A DNA stretch of 64,000 bases from Clostridium guangxiense (GCF_021043395.1 NZ_JAJNKE010000001.1:294149-358148), one strand, 5' to 3'. Numbered from the stretch's first letter, positions 18,285 to 28,227 are shown. The notes: generated by a model from the sequence alone, not told the origin. Made by a program: numbers and translations.

Positions 18285-20648
18285 TTACTTAAGCTCTACA
18301 ACAGTAACACCTGTTCCGCCTTCACCATAATTTCCAAGTCTATAATTTCTTACATGTGGATGATTTTTAAGCATGTCAGTTATTGCATTTCTAAGTGCAC
18401 CTGTGCCTTTACCATGAATAACCGTGACTTCATTAAGCCCTGCCATGCATGCCTCATCAAGATACTTGTCAGCACTGTACATTGCTTCCTCTGCATCCAT
18501 GCCTCTTAAGTCCACTGATGTAGCCACAGCCCTTAAATTCAATTTTGCTTCTCTGCGCTTTATGGTCTTATCTGTTTTGCTACCTTCATTTTTGCCTTTT
18601 CTCAAATCCTCAAGTTTAACGTTTATCTTCATAATTCCAGCCTGAATTTGGACTTCATTTTTGCTATCAGGCTGGGATATAACTGTTCCTTTCATGTTTA
18701 AAGAAGGTATAAATACCTCCTCACCTTCTTTTACTTTTTTAAGTCCTTCACCTTTAAGTTCATTTTTTCTAGCTAGCTTTTCCTCTGCAGCATCAAGATT
18801 TTCTCTAAGTCTTCTCCTTGAATTTTCAAGTTCTCTTCTAGCTTCAGAAGAATAACCCATTTTTTCAAGTTCTCTCATATCCTTAAGTATTGCATCTGCC
18901 TCTTCTTTTGCTTCAGCTATGATTCTTTTTGCCTCTCTTCTGCCTTCCATTAGAGCCTTTTCCCTTGTATCCTTTATAGAATAAAGTTTTTCCTCATACT
19001 TAAACTTAAGTTCCTCTGCTTCGTTCTTATACATCTCAGCTCTTCTTGAATTTTCCTCAGCTTTAACGGTTTTTTCCTGCAAATCTTGTATTAGATCTTC
19101 AAATTTTAGAGAATCTTTTGATATTCCCTCTCTGGCATTATTAATTATGTACTCTGCAAGACCAAGCCTTTTGGAAATTTCAAAAGCATTTGATTTCCCT
19201 GGTATTCCCATAAGAAGTCTATATGTAGGTCTTAAAGTTTCAACATCAAACTCTACAGATGCATTTTCAACTCCTTCAGTTTTAAGGGCATAAGCCTTAA
19301 GTTCACTATAATGTGTTGTAGCTACTAATCTTGAGCCTCTTTTTCTTAAATCCTCAAGTATTGAAACTGCAAGAGCTGCACCTTCTGTTGGATCAGTTCC
19401 TGCACCGAGTTCATCAAACAAGACAAGTGATTTATCGTCTGCATTATTTATAATTTCCACTATGTTTTTCATATGAGAGGAAAAAGTAGATAAACTTTGT
19501 TCTATACTTTGTTCGTCACCTATATCCGCATAAACTTCTTCAAAAAAGCTAATTGTAGAGTTTTCTTTTGCAGGAATCATAATTCCACTTAAAGCCATGA
19601 GTTCTAGAAGTCCAACTGTTTTTAACGTAACGGTCTTTCCACCTGTATTTGGTCCTGTTATGACAATAGAATTAGATTCCCTACCAAGGTATATGCTTAA
19701 AGGTACTACTTTTTCTGGATCTATAAGAGGATGCCTTCCATAAACTATATCTATAACTCCGCTATCATTTATATGAGGTGCAACTCCATTAATACTACTA
19801 GCATATTTGGCCTTTGCAAATATAAAATCAAGTTCTGTTACAATTCTTTCATTATTTTTAACCGTAACTATACTTCCATACACTTTTGCTGAAAGCTCTC
19901 TTAAAATCCTCTCAATTTCTGCTTTTTCTTTAAGCATTAATTCTTTTATTTCATTATTTAAATTTACAAGTCCCATTGGCTCTATAAATAATGTAGCACC
20001 ACTTGAACTTTGATCATGGACAAGCCCTGGAACCTGAGCTTTACATTCAGCTTTTATAGGAATTACATATCTATCATTTCTTATGGTATATAAATTTTCC
20101 TGAAGATAAGCTGAATAGTTTCTAAGCATAGAATTAACTTTGTCTTTAACAGATGAATTTTTATCCTTAAGAGATCTTCTTATACTGCACAAAGCTGGAC
20201 TTGCTTTATCAGAAATCTCTTCTTCATCTATTATGGCATTGAATATAGCATCTTCTATAGTTTTAAGAGAGACTATTCCCTCGCATATATCTTCAATAAC
20301 CCTGTGCTGTTCCTCCCCTTCCTTATGGCTTATATACTCTTTAAATCGCCTTCCACACCTTAACATATTTGCAATTCTAATTAGCTGACTTGGCATCAAT
20401 GAAAATCCTTTTTCTGCCATAGCTACAGCTTCTCTTACATCATAGGCACCTTCAAAAGGAGGTGTTCCTTTTTTCATAGTAAGTGATAAAGCTTCCTTTG
20501 TTTCTTCCATATGCTCTTTAACTTCATATAAGTTGCTGTAAGGTCTAAGTTCATCTACAATTTCTTTAGCAGAACTTGTCATTGTATAAGTTTTAATTTT
20601 TTCTTTTATTTTGTAATACTCAAGAACTCTGAGTGATTTCTCGTTCAA
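18285..20648 (-). CDS. mutS2: Endonuclease MutS2
   Basis: The protein is about 787 residues. It has the MutS core, the Walker A motif TGPNTGGKTVTLK near 330, Walker B LVLFDELGAGTDPTEGAAL near 405, a Lys/Glu-rich coiled coil (about 510-640) and a C-terminal Smr nuclease domain (VDLRGMDAEEA, then VIHGKGTGALR). MutS2 acts in suppression of recombination and in ribosome-collision rescue in Firmicutes. I choose the TTG at 20648. The TTG three codons earlier touches the GAGGAG site with no spacing, whereas 20648 leaves nine bases and gives the family's usual N-terminus (MNEKSLRVLEYYKIKEKI). It is one base past the U32 stop, so the two are coupled. Confidence 0.92.
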   Translation of the reverse strand: MNEKSLRVLEYYKIKEKIKTYTMTSSAKEIVDELRPYSNLYEVKEHMEETKEALSLTMKKGTPPFEGAYDVREAVAMAEKGFSLMPSQLIRIANMLRCGRRFKEYISHKEGEEQHRVIEDICEGIVSLKTIEDAIFNAIIDEEEISDKASPALCSIRRSLKDKNSSVKDKVNSMLRNYSAYLQENLYTIRNDRYVIPIKAECKAQVPGLVHDQSSSGATLFIEPMGLVNLNNEIKELMLKEKAEIERILRELSAKVYGSIVTVKNNERIVTELDFIFAKAKYASSINGVAPHINDSGVIDIVYGRHPLIDPEKVVPLSIYLGRESNSIVITGPNTGGKTVTLKTVGLLELMALSGIMIPAKENSTISFFEEVYADIGDEQSIEQSLSTFSSHMKNIVEIINNADDKSLVLFDELGAGTDPTEGAALAVSILEDLRKRGSRLVATTHYSELKAYALKTEGVENASVEFDVETLRPTYRLLMGIPGKSNAFEISKRLGLAEYIINNAREGISKDSLKFEDLIQDLQEKTVKAEENSRRAEMYKNEAEELKFKYEEKLYSIKDTREKALMEGRREAKRIIAEAKEEADAILKDMRELEKMGYSSEARRELENSRRRLRENLDAAEEKLARKNELKGEGLKKVKEGEEVFIPSLNMKGTVISQPDSKNEVQIQAGIMKINVKLEDLRKGKNEGSKTDKTIKRREAKLNLRAVATSVDLRGMDAEEAMYSADKYLDEACMAGLNEVTVIHGKGTGALRNAITDMLKNHPHVRNYRLGNYGEGGTGVTVVELK

Positions 20649-20649
20649 T

Positions 20650-23001
20650 TTATTCAACTCCTCTTTTATAGCTGCCTCTCGTATAATTCTTCATTTCAAT
20701 ATAGCTTTCTTTCTTTTTAATAAATCCAAGTACTTTTTTAACCTCTTCTTCGCTTTCATCAATAAAATCTATTCTAAGAGAATCAACACCCATATTTTTT
20801 ATCTCCTCGATTTTATCTAAAAGATTCAATGGTATCGGATTATATATATGGCTTCTGCAACATTTATCAGTAAGCACATTAAAAGGAACTCCCTTTCTAT
20901 CTTTCAAAACATACTTCCCATTTAAACATGCCCCTATACATTGCCTATCAGAGCATTTGCCCCCAAAGGTACTGCCAATAGGACAATATTCGCTCACCAT
21001 AGTTTCAATCTTACCATAAACAAGCAATTGAGTTTCCACCAACCTTTTTTCACTTATACTTTTTATTTCTTGCCTTGAAAGTTCAGTACTTATACATATT
21101 CCCATTAAATCTTTATAAAAGCAAGCAGCCCAAGCATTAAATATATTAAGTTTATAATCTCCAATAATATTTATCCTACTACCATATTTCTTTATTATAC
21201 CTGCATTTGCTGTCACTATTCCTTTTATATTATCTATATTTTCATCTATTAATTTACATACATCAATAAATTCGTTCTTTATTATATTGGGGATTTTTAA
21301 GTATAAGTTTGCATGTTTCCTAGCATTATATAAATTCAAATTTTTAGGTGACTTTTTAGAAAACATATCAATAATTATATCTTTAAAGCCCATTTTAATA
21401 GCCGCATTAAATTGATTTTCAAAGCATATTCCAATCATAAATTCTGGCAACTTATCTTTTCCCTTGCTAACTTCATTATTGAAGTCTATCTTATCTTTTG
21501 TTTTTCGCTTAAATTTTTCTGTTATAGATTTCTGAAGTCTTTCAACTAATTCTCTCCTGGCCGAATTTATATAGGATATTGGTAAAAAACCTTCCTCGTA
21601 ATTTTCAAATTTTATATCTTTCACTTCAAATGGTGTATTACCAGTTTTTCTTAAGTTTTCTTCAAGCTTTTCTCTTGTTATTGGTTTTCTCTGTGCTTTT
21701 TCTACGTTTTCCCCAAAATATTCTACATATATTTCTTTATTTAAAACAGCTCTTAAATGCATTGGTGTTGATAACTTAAAAGCTACTACTACATCCGTAT
21801 CAATTTTCTTTTTATATTTATCTTCATAACTTCCTGATAGTTCGGTTAAAAACTTTTCATCAGAAGTCTTATATATGATATCACCCTTTTTATAAAATTC
21901 TGGATACAATCTAACTTTATCTTTTTCTTTTGCCTCCAAAACCTCTTTCCCATTTTTCGTTATTTTGCTTACTACTGCACCTTTGTCTCCAGCTCTTATG
22001 CCGTCCTTTAAATTAATTTCTTCCTCTAACAGCACATTACCATCATTCAAAACCTTTCCTAATCTTATTCCTGTATTTTTAGGAAAATTATACGCCATCA
22101 TATTACTTCCTATATTTCCAAACAGGTATGCTTTTGAAAACCCTTCTCTATTAAATAGCTTTAAAAGCTTTCTTTCTTCAACTTCAGCATTGTATTTTTT
22201 ACCTGAATATACACTGTCTATTGCCTTACGATAAGCTGATACAACTCCAGCAACATATTCTGGTTTTTTCATCCTACCTTCAATCTTGAGAGATGATGTT
22301 CCAGAACTTATTATGGCCTCTATATCTTTTAAAGTACATATATCTTTAGTACTTAAAAAATATCCTTTCTTGCTTTCCATAGTATTTTCATTTATAAGAG
22401 TATATGGAAGTCTACAAGGTTGTGCACATCTGCCCCTATTTCCACTTCTCCCACCTATTACAGAGCTCATCAGACATTGACCAGAATAACATACACAAAG
22501 AGCTCCATGAATAAACATTTCAGTTTCAATATTTAGGTCTTTTGATATGTACTTTATTTCTTTTAAACTAAGCTCTCTTGAAAGTACTATTCTTTTGAAG
22601 CCTAATTCCTTATAATAAAGAGCTCCCTCAGCATTGTGTATTGTCATTTGAGTGGAAGCATGAATTTCAAAGTCACCAAAATTTTTCTTTATAAGTGCTG
22701 CAACCCCAACATCCTGTACTATGAGTGCATCCACTCCTATTTTATATAAAAATTTTATGTAATCCATAACATCTTTCATTTCATCCTGCTTTATTAAAGT
22801 ATTTACAGTTACATAAATTTTAACTCCATATACATGACAATAATCCACTATTTTTTCCATATCTGCATCGGTAAAATTTGATGCATATGCTCTTGCAGAA
22901 AATCTACTTCCACCTAAATAAATAGCATCTGCACCATTTTGAACAGCTGCATAAATGCTTTCCACTCCTCCTGCTGGCGCTAATAGTTCAACTTTTTTCA
23001 T
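20650..23001 (-). CDS. U32-family protein (RlhA/YdcP-like), long form
   Basis: I choose the ATG at 23001 (783 residues), with GGAGG six bases upstream, over an ATG 24 bases earlier. The N-terminal U32 domain has LLAPAGGVESIYAAVQNGAD and the Cys-rich signature around CYSGQCLMSSVIGGRSGNRG. The middle has the DUF3656-type domain, and further cysteines near the C-terminus (CPIGS, CSDRQCIGAC, KCCRSH) suggest an iron-sulfur site. Annotated as peptidase or collagenase, but E. coli RlhA is a 23S rRNA hydroxylation factor, and a tRNA/rRNA hydroxylation role is the better guess. First gene of the U32-mutS2-DUF523 unit. Confidence 0.85.
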   Translation of the reverse strand: MKKVELLAPAGGVESIYAAVQNGADAIYLGGSRFSARAYASNFTDADMEKIVDYCHVYGVKIYVTVNTLIKQDEMKDVMDYIKFLYKIGVDALIVQDVGVAALIKKNFGDFEIHASTQMTIHNAEGALYYKELGFKRIVLSRELSLKEIKYISKDLNIETEMFIHGALCVCYSGQCLMSSVIGGRSGNRGRCAQPCRLPYTLINENTMESKKGYFLSTKDICTLKDIEAIISSGTSSLKIEGRMKKPEYVAGVVSAYRKAIDSVYSGKKYNAEVEERKLLKLFNREGFSKAYLFGNIGSNMMAYNFPKNTGIRLGKVLNDGNVLLEEEINLKDGIRAGDKGAVVSKITKNGKEVLEAKEKDKVRLYPEFYKKGDIIYKTSDEKFLTELSGSYEDKYKKKIDTDVVVAFKLSTPMHLRAVLNKEIYVEYFGENVEKAQRKPITREKLEENLRKTGNTPFEVKDIKFENYEEGFLPISYINSARRELVERLQKSITEKFKRKTKDKIDFNNEVSKGKDKLPEFMIGICFENQFNAAIKMGFKDIIIDMFSKKSPKNLNLYNARKHANLYLKIPNIIKNEFIDVCKLIDENIDNIKGIVTANAGIIKKYGSRINIIGDYKLNIFNAWAACFYKDLMGICISTELSRQEIKSISEKRLVETQLLVYGKIETMVSEYCPIGSTFGGKCSDRQCIGACLNGKYVLKDRKGVPFNVLTDKCCRSHIYNPIPLNLLDKIEEIKNMGVDSLRIDFIDESEEEVKKVLGFIKKKESYIEMKNYTRGSYKRGVE

Positions 23002-23087
23002 AGGAATCCTCCTGTTCAATTTCATTTATACATTTAATTATACATAAAGTTAGAATTAATACAAATGTTTAATATGAAAAGTAAAAA

Positions 23088-23115
23088 ACTGCCATATTAA
23101 TTTCTTAATGGCAGT
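23088..23115 (-). terminator. Intrinsic terminator of the Cys/acidic protein gene
   Basis: ACTGCCAT and ATGGCAGT pair around a 12-base loop with inner TTAA pairing, followed on the minus strand by TTTTTTAC. It lies just downstream of the stop at 23140. Confidence 0.8.
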
Positions 23116-23139
23116 AAAGTTTTTATTATTTAATTTTTA

Positions 23140-23928
23140 TTATTCATTACCTAAATCTTCTTCTAAGTATTCTTGTGTACTTTCTCCATCATCATCTTGT
23201 TCATCGTCATCTTCATTTCCAAAGAAATCTTCCTTTTGTGGAGGATCAAATATATCAAATGGAAATTTTAAATTGTTAAAATACTCGCATGGATCTTCAG
23301 AAATTTCTTCGCATTTTTTAGGTTTACAGAAACCAGTAGAAGGAACAACTAAATTTACAAGTCTAAATAATTTAATGATAGTAAATAATCCTATAGTTAC
23401 ATTAACAGAATTAGGCACAGGCGCATTATCTCCACTGGTGATAGGTATTGTATATCCAAGCGTTGCTTCCAGAGGATATGAACTTGCCTCAACAAGAACA
23501 AATGGTGCTACTTGAAGATTTGAAAATCCACCAAAATCACTATAAACATTGACATCAGTTCCAGTAGAACCAAATAAACTAACCTTTTTGTTAAATAAGC
23601 TTCTTGCAGGAACATTAGCTCCTATTGGATTTCCACTTCCATCTCTAAACTGCAATTCATATTGAAACGAAAATTTCAATTCAATATCATAATATCCTCT
23701 TCTAAGTAAATTAGGAGATTTATTTACTAAAAAAATCCCACCAATACGAAAAGTATTTGGAACTATAATAACTGCTGCTGCGTTGTTAGGTGGATTAATT
23801 GGTTCTTCCGGGGCTAATGCACTATATGCCAATTTTTCAATACAATCTTGCTGTCTACATTGATCATACACTTTGTTTGCAATAATACATTCATCTTTTG
23901 TTTTTTCTGTGTAAGAACACTTTGACAT
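23140..23928 (-). CDS. Unrecognised protein, possible spore-surface protein
   Basis: I do not recognise the 262-residue protein. It begins MSKCSYTEKTKDECIIANKV, and its first 30 residues have four Cys, including CRQQDC. The middle (about 50-200) is beta-rich, with repeated alternating hydrophobics. The last 45 residues are very acidic (EDDDEQDDDGEST). There is no signal peptide or membrane segment. It has its own strong ribosome site and terminator, and a sigma-K-like promoter lies upstream at 23998-24024. The N-terminal Cys pattern and promoter suggest a coat or exosporium protein made in the mother cell, but this is inference. Confidence 0.6.
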   Translation of the reverse strand: MSKCSYTEKTKDECIIANKVYDQCRQQDCIEKLAYSALAPEEPINPPNNAAAVIIVPNTFRIGGIFLVNKSPNLLRRGYYDIELKFSFQYELQFRDGSGNPIGANVPARSLFNKKVSLFGSTGTDVNVYSDFGGFSNLQVAPFVLVEASSYPLEATLGYTIPITSGDNAPVPNSVNVTIGLFTIIKLFRLVNLVVPSTGFCKPKKCEEISEDPCEYFNNLKFPFDIFDPPQKEDFFGNEDDDEQDDDGESTQEYLEEDLGNE

Positions 23929-23997
23929 TATTCATTTCCCTCCTTACATAAGCTTATAGTAAACATGCTTATAGCATGATATTTAATCTTATATTCA

Positions 23998-24024
23998 TAT
24001 ATTATGATTGTAAAAAAAATATGT
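23998..24024 (-). promoter_or_regulatory. Candidate sigma-K-like promoter of the Cys/acidic protein gene
   Basis: On the minus strand AC (24023-24024), 16 bases, then CATAATATA (23998-24006) fits the sporulation sigma-K pattern AC-N16/17-CATANNNTA. The pattern is short and AT-rich DNA gives chance hits, so this is only a pointer. Confidence 0.3.
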
Positions 24025-24066
24025 GCTTAATTTAGCACTAAGAATAAACATCTTTAATTAAAAACT

Positions 24067-24594
24067 TTACTTGCACATATTTTTTAAATAGAGTATTTTT
24101 TCTTTACTCATTTCTCCTACCTTTTTTATTGGAGTCCCCTCATACAATGAATAAGGTTCCGTAATAGTATTTACCTTTACAAGACTGTTAGGTCCTATAA
24201 AGGTTCCTTCACTCAAAGTTACTCCTGGAAGTATTACACAATTAGCCCCTATTACGGAAAACTTTTTTATCGTTATTGGTGCAGAATATACATTTTTAAA
24301 TTCATCAGGAACAGTAGAATTAGTTAAATAGGAATTAGTATAATCATCTGAACTCATTAATATTTTCGTTCCTTGAGATATACTCGTAAAATCCTCCATC
24401 TTCAAAAGCCCATCTCCAGTTATCCCTACAAAGTTTTTTATATGAACATTATTTCCTATTTTTATACCTTTTTTTGCTACAATAAATACAAAATCATCTA
24501 TAATTACGTTATTTCCTATTTCTATATTGCCAGCGTGTATTATCCTTGCACTCTTGTATATTTTTACGTTTTTACCTATACTTCTAAATTTCAT
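24067..24594 (-). CDS. Hexapeptide-repeat acyltransferase (paralogue 1)
   Basis: The 175-residue protein is a left-handed beta-helix transferase. Regular hexapeptide turns run from about residue 5 to 60 (IIHAGNIEIGNNVIIDDF, GIKIGNNVHI) and again near 110-140 (VIGANCVILPGVTLSEGTF). The C-terminus has YEGTPIKKVG, the usual end of galactoside/maltose-type O-acetyltransferases. It probably transfers acetyl from acetyl-CoA to a sugar in the surface glycan. Start ATG with AAGGAGG. It is a close paralogue of the protein at 25764-26294, and the two flank a GT4-like gene. Confidence 0.82.
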   Translation of the reverse strand: MKFRSIGKNVKIYKSARIIHAGNIEIGNNVIIDDFVFIVAKKGIKIGNNVHIKNFVGITGDGLLKMEDFTSISQGTKILMSSDDYTNSYLTNSTVPDEFKNVYSAPITIKKFSVIGANCVILPGVTLSEGTFIGPNSLVKVNTITEPYSLYEGTPIKKVGEMSKEKILYLKNMCK

Positions 24595-24643
24595 ACTATT
24601 CCTCCTTTTTAAAAAGCTTGTTTTTTTCTTATCCTTGAAATAA

Positions 24644-25753
24644 TTACAAATATTTTTTTAATACCTGTATTCTTCTACTTACTTGATTTGTTGTATCAAA
24701 TACTTTCATAAATTTACTTCTTCCATTTTCAGATAAGGTATATAGTTCTTTCATATTAGTTGCATAGTAAATTATCTTAGACACTATATCATCTAGATTC
24801 CTTTTTACAATTACTATCTCCTTGCGATCTACAAAATCTCTATTTAAATTCAATAAATCTGTTGAAAATACAGCCGTGCCACATAAAGCTGCCTGAACGC
24901 AACATCCTGTTGGAAATCCATCAAATTCACCGTCTAATCTTGCAAAAGGTATATTAGGACTTAAAATTATATCCATACCAGGGTAAAAGCTAACAAAAAA
25001 ATCTTTTGCTTTATATCCATAGAAAGTAATATTTCCTCCTAGTGCTGATACATCAATATCTCCTCTATTAAATCCTCCTACCACATGAAATCTAAATTTA
25101 TCGGATATATTCTTAAGTCTCTTACACACTTCTATGAAAGTATCATATCCTTTATCCACCCCTCTTTCAGAATATTTTCCTCCAACAAAACAAATATCAA
25201 AGGTACTTTTATCCCTTCCATACTGTTTCTTTCTCTGCGTATTAACTCTAAAATATTCTGAATCATCCACAATACCATAAATATAATCAATTTTATCCGG
25301 TGAGATAAGCTTATTATCGACAATATGCCTATACACTATTTCTTGAGTTACAATTACACTTTTAAAAACATTTGAAGAAAATATTCTTCTAAGCTTATTA
25401 TCACAAACTGCATCATTTAAATGCAGCCCACCTCCAGGATAAAGTGTAAATAAAAATGGTGTATTTTCTCTTTCAAAATATGGCACGAGAAAATAAGCAC
25501 TATTTAAAAACATAGTATAGAAAAGAGAACACTTAGGCATTACATATGGATTAAATTGCTTTACTCTTCCAGCAAACTGCGGATAAATTCTCACATATTC
25601 ATTATATGCGCTCAAAAATCCAGCTCCAATTAATGCAGAATAAACCTCACAGTTAGGAAACATTGACATATAGTAATTAAATTCTGTTATTCTGAAATTA
25701 CTTACGATGCTCGGGAAAAAATCATCTATTACAACTAATTTTTTTTCTCTCAT
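24644..25753 (-). CDS. GT4-like glycosyltransferase
   Basis: The protein is about 369 residues. I choose the ATG at 25753, preceded by GGTGAG. The ATG at 25780, within the upstream gene, has no ribosome site. The C-terminal half shows the GT-B donor domain (FDICFVGGKYSERGVDKGYD near 195, FHVVGGFNRGD near 235, SPNIPFARLDGEFDGFPTGC near 280, QAALCGTAVFSTD). The N-terminal half is divergent from typical GT4. It lies between two acyltransferase paralogues, so it probably builds the same glycan they acetylate. Donor unknown. Confidence 0.75.
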   Translation of the reverse strand: MREKKLVVIDDFFPSIVSNFRITEFNYYMSMFPNCEVYSALIGAGFLSAYNEYVRIYPQFAGRVKQFNPYVMPKCSLFYTMFLNSAYFLVPYFERENTPFLFTLYPGGGLHLNDAVCDNKLRRIFSSNVFKSVIVTQEIVYRHIVDNKLISPDKIDYIYGIVDDSEYFRVNTQRKKQYGRDKSTFDICFVGGKYSERGVDKGYDTFIEVCKRLKNISDKFRFHVVGGFNRGDIDVSALGGNITFYGYKAKDFFVSFYPGMDIILSPNIPFARLDGEFDGFPTGCCVQAALCGTAVFSTDLLNLNRDFVDRKEIVIVKRNLDDIVSKIIYYATNMKELYTLSENGRSKFMKVFDTTNQVSRRIQVLKKYL

Positions 25754-25763
25754 ATTCTCACCA

Positions 25764-26294
25764 TCATTTTTTAACCTCATTTATTTTATATTTCATCTTA
25801 TAAAGCTTCTCAAGTTTTAATATTTTGTCTTTATTCATATTCTTTACTTTTCTTATAGGTGTACCCACATATAAGGAAAATGGTTCTGTAATAGTATTAC
25901 TTTCAATAAGACTGTTAGCCCCAATAAAAGTTCCTTCGCTTAAAATAGCTCCCGGCATAATAACACTGCTAGATCCAACTATAGAAAATTTACCAAGTCT
26001 AACAGGAGCTGAAAAGTATTCAAAATATTTATCATCCTTAAAATAATAATTACTAGTAAAAACTCTTGTACCACTTGCTATCCCACTAAAATCCTCCATT
26101 ACAAATTCTTCATTTCCTGTTATACTGATAAAGCTGGTTATATGAATATTGCTGCCTATTTTAACGCTTTTATTAGCACATATAAATGCAAAATCATCTA
26201 TTATAACATCGTCTCCAATTTCAATATTCTCTGGGTGTATTATTATAGCTTTTTCATATATGGTTACGTTTTTTCCTTTTTTCTTAAATTCCAT
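25764..26294 (-). CDS. Hexapeptide-repeat acyltransferase (paralogue 2)
   Basis: The 176-residue protein has the same layout as the one at 24067-24594, with the shared ENIEIGDDVIIDDFAFI region, a second helix segment around VMPGAILSEGTFIGANS, and YVGTPIRKVKNM at the end. Start ATG with GAAGGGGAAGG. Its end overlaps the annotated 5' part of the downstream GT4-like gene only if an earlier start is used. An O-acetyltransferase role is inferred. Two copies suggest acetylation of two positions or two sugars. Confidence 0.82.
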   Translation of the reverse strand: MEFKKKGKNVTIYEKAIIIHPENIEIGDDVIIDDFAFICANKSVKIGSNIHITSFISITGNEEFVMEDFSGIASGTRVFTSNYYFKDDKYFEYFSAPVRLGKFSIVGSSSVIMPGAILSEGTFIGANSLIESNTITEPFSLYVGTPIRKVKNMNKDKILKLEKLYKMKYKINEVKK

Positions 26295-26340
26295 AACCTT
26301 CCCCTTCTATAAATAAATGCAATAAAATTTAAAGTTTAAT

Positions 26341-26380
26341 TGTACCAAGATACCTTATACACTAAGATATCTATGGTACA
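26341..26380 (-). terminator. Hairpin downstream of the first GT2 gene
   Basis: TGTACCAAGATACC and GATATCTATGGTACA pair as an imperfect stem of about 14 bp around TTATACACTA. It lies between the GT2 stop at 26409 and the next gene, and the T-run is weak. Confidence 0.5.
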
Positions 26381-26408
26381 CATAAATTTCAATAAAATAG
26401 ATTTGTTA

Positions 26409-27212
26409 TTAAATTGCTTTTATTTTAATTTCATTAATCCTACGACAGATTTTACTTTTGTTTTCTATAAATTCCTTATTATACTTATATCCAAGAAAAC
26501 TATTGTATTTATCTATACAATTTAAAGTAGTATTTAGCTGCTCAAATTCTGATCTACCACTCCAAGTACCAGAATCTAATATAGGATGAACAGACGCTGA
26601 CTGCGGCAGATAACCTATTAATCCATATTGTGATACAACTATATTTATCATCCAATCATAAACAAGCATGTCATAAAGTGAATTATCTATATTTCTGATG
26701 ACACTTGCCCTGTACATGCAGCCCGAAAAATTTTGAATAAAGTTATTTTTTACCAAGTCAGAAGTATTAAAAAGTAAATACATAACATTATCAGGAAATT
26801 GTTGTATTGGTATATTTAAATTATTAGGAAATGCAGCAATAATTTTGTTAAAAACCATTGAGCATTCTGGATGATTTATTAAAAAATCCATTTGAAGTTT
26901 TAACTTCATATCACTACTCCAATAATCATCGCCCTCCAAAACAGCTATAAAATCTCCGCTGCACTTGCTAAAAGCGCTTTTGTAATTCTTAGTTATACCT
27001 AAATTTTGAGGGTTACTAAATATTTTTAATTTATCTCCAAATATAGCCTTATATCGACTAACTATATTTACCGTATTATCCGTCGAAGAATCATCAGCCA
27101 CTATAATTTCATAATCATAGAAAAATTTTTGCATTCGCACACTTTCAATTGCTTTTTCAATGTGTTTTTCATGGTTATAGGTTATTATTAATATACTCAA
27201 TTTATAACTCAT
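26409..27212 (-). CDS. GT2-family glycosyltransferase (paralogue A)
   Basis: The 267-residue protein opens with the GT-A fold (LSILIITYNHEKHIEKAIES). The nucleotide-binding DDSSTDNT is near 40, and LEGDDYW near 93 is the DXD-like metal site. After 150 residues it has YDWMINIVVSQYG, close to the DWMFNIAISQ of the paralogue at 28259. It transfers an unknown sugar in the cytoplasm. Start ATG with AGGGTGATAAT. It forms a tandem series with the next genes upstream. Confidence 0.85.
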   Translation of the reverse strand: MSYKLSILIITYNHEKHIEKAIESVRMQKFFYDYEIIVADDSSTDNTVNIVSRYKAIFGDKLKIFSNPQNLGITKNYKSAFSKCSGDFIAVLEGDDYWSSDMKLKLQMDFLINHPECSMVFNKIIAAFPNNLNIPIQQFPDNVMYLLFNTSDLVKNNFIQNFSGCMYRASVIRNIDNSLYDMLVYDWMINIVVSQYGLIGYLPQSASVHPILDSGTWSGRSEFEQLNTTLNCIDKYNSFLGYKYNKEFIENKSKICRRINEIKIKAI

Positions 27213-27232
27213 ATTATCACCCTATAGTAAAT

Positions 27233-28120
27233 TTATATCATTTTTAATTTCTTTAGTAGTGGCCAGTATTGCTTAAAACATTCAATTGAAGTTATTATAG
27301 GTATAAGAGGTTTAACTAGTAAAGTCCACTCAGAATAAAAGCGAGAATAAAAATCTGCAGGAACAACACTTATACTGTAGCCATAATCTACTAAAATCAA
27401 AGATTCCAATAAGATTTTTATTCTTATTTCTTGTGACATAGTATTTTGTGATTCGTGTATTCTAAAATAGCTTAAAGTATCACTCATATACACAAAGTTT
27501 CCAGTTAAAAGTAAAGATATCCATGTAGCTATATCAACTAATGCATAAAATTGTCTGCCATTTAACAATCCAAACTTACTTACATCTCTTTTTCTAAATA
27601 AAACTGTAGTAGGTTCCCCTATAAAATTCCCTTGCAGAATTAATTTTCCTATAGCATGGAGCCCAGCTATAGGTTGATTCATATTTGCTATCGGTTTTGT
27701 TACGTCAATATCTGCTAGCAAATTCCCATTCTTATCTATAATTCCCCTATGCGAAGTCACTAGTTTAATATTTTCATATATATAAAAACATTGAATCATT
27801 TTCTCTATTTTATATCTATCAAATATATCATCATCATTTAAATAATTAATGAATTCACCATTGGCTAAACTATAGCATTTGTGCATATTAATTAATCCAC
27901 GTTCACCCAATTGCCCTCCGTTGAAAAAATACTTAATATTTTTATATACTTTCATATATTTTTCTACGATATTTTTTGTGCGATAATCTGTACTATCATC
28001 ACATATTATTATTTCAATATTTGCATAACTTTGACTTAATGCACTTATAAGAGATAACTCAAAATATTGTGGTCTATTATGAGTAGCTATAAGCACACTT
28101 ACAAGAGGATTATTATCCAT
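27233..28120 (-). CDS. GT2-family glycosyltransferase
   Basis: The 295-residue protein has the GT-A N-terminus (VSVLIATHNRPQYFELSLIS), ICDDSTD near 37, and LNDDDIFDRYK near 93 with the DXD-type acidic site. The middle has GLLNGRQFYALVDIATWISL, and the C-terminus holds no membrane segment. It is more distant from its neighbours than paralogues A and B are from one another. Start ATG with AAGGTGATAAATGT. Sugar unknown. Confidence 0.85.
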   Translation of the reverse strand: MDNNPLVSVLIATHNRPQYFELSLISALSQSYANIEIIICDDSTDYRTKNIVEKYMKVYKNIKYFFNGGQLGERGLINMHKCYSLANGEFINYLNDDDIFDRYKIEKMIQCFYIYENIKLVTSHRGIIDKNGNLLADIDVTKPIANMNQPIAGLHAIGKLILQGNFIGEPTTVLFRKRDVSKFGLLNGRQFYALVDIATWISLLLTGNFVYMSDTLSYFRIHESQNTMSQEIRIKILLESLILVDYGYSISVVPADFYSRFYSEWTLLVKPLIPIITSIECFKQYWPLLKKLKMI

Positions 28121-28227
28121 ACATTTATCACCTTTTCATCCTTGAATTTCAAAAATATTCCTTTATGAAATTATTCTTATAGTTATATGTTATGCTAGTA
28201 GATTTTTATAATTTACAATATTAAATA

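Noticed and set aside
23108-23515. 135-codon plus-strand frame opposite the Cys/acidic protein
   Set aside because: The Ser-rich sequence reflects the acidic tail of the minus-strand protein read backwards.
26340-26525. 61-codon plus-strand frame at a GT2 end
   Set aside because: It lies in a hairpin and the 3' end of a glycosyltransferase and has no ribosome site.
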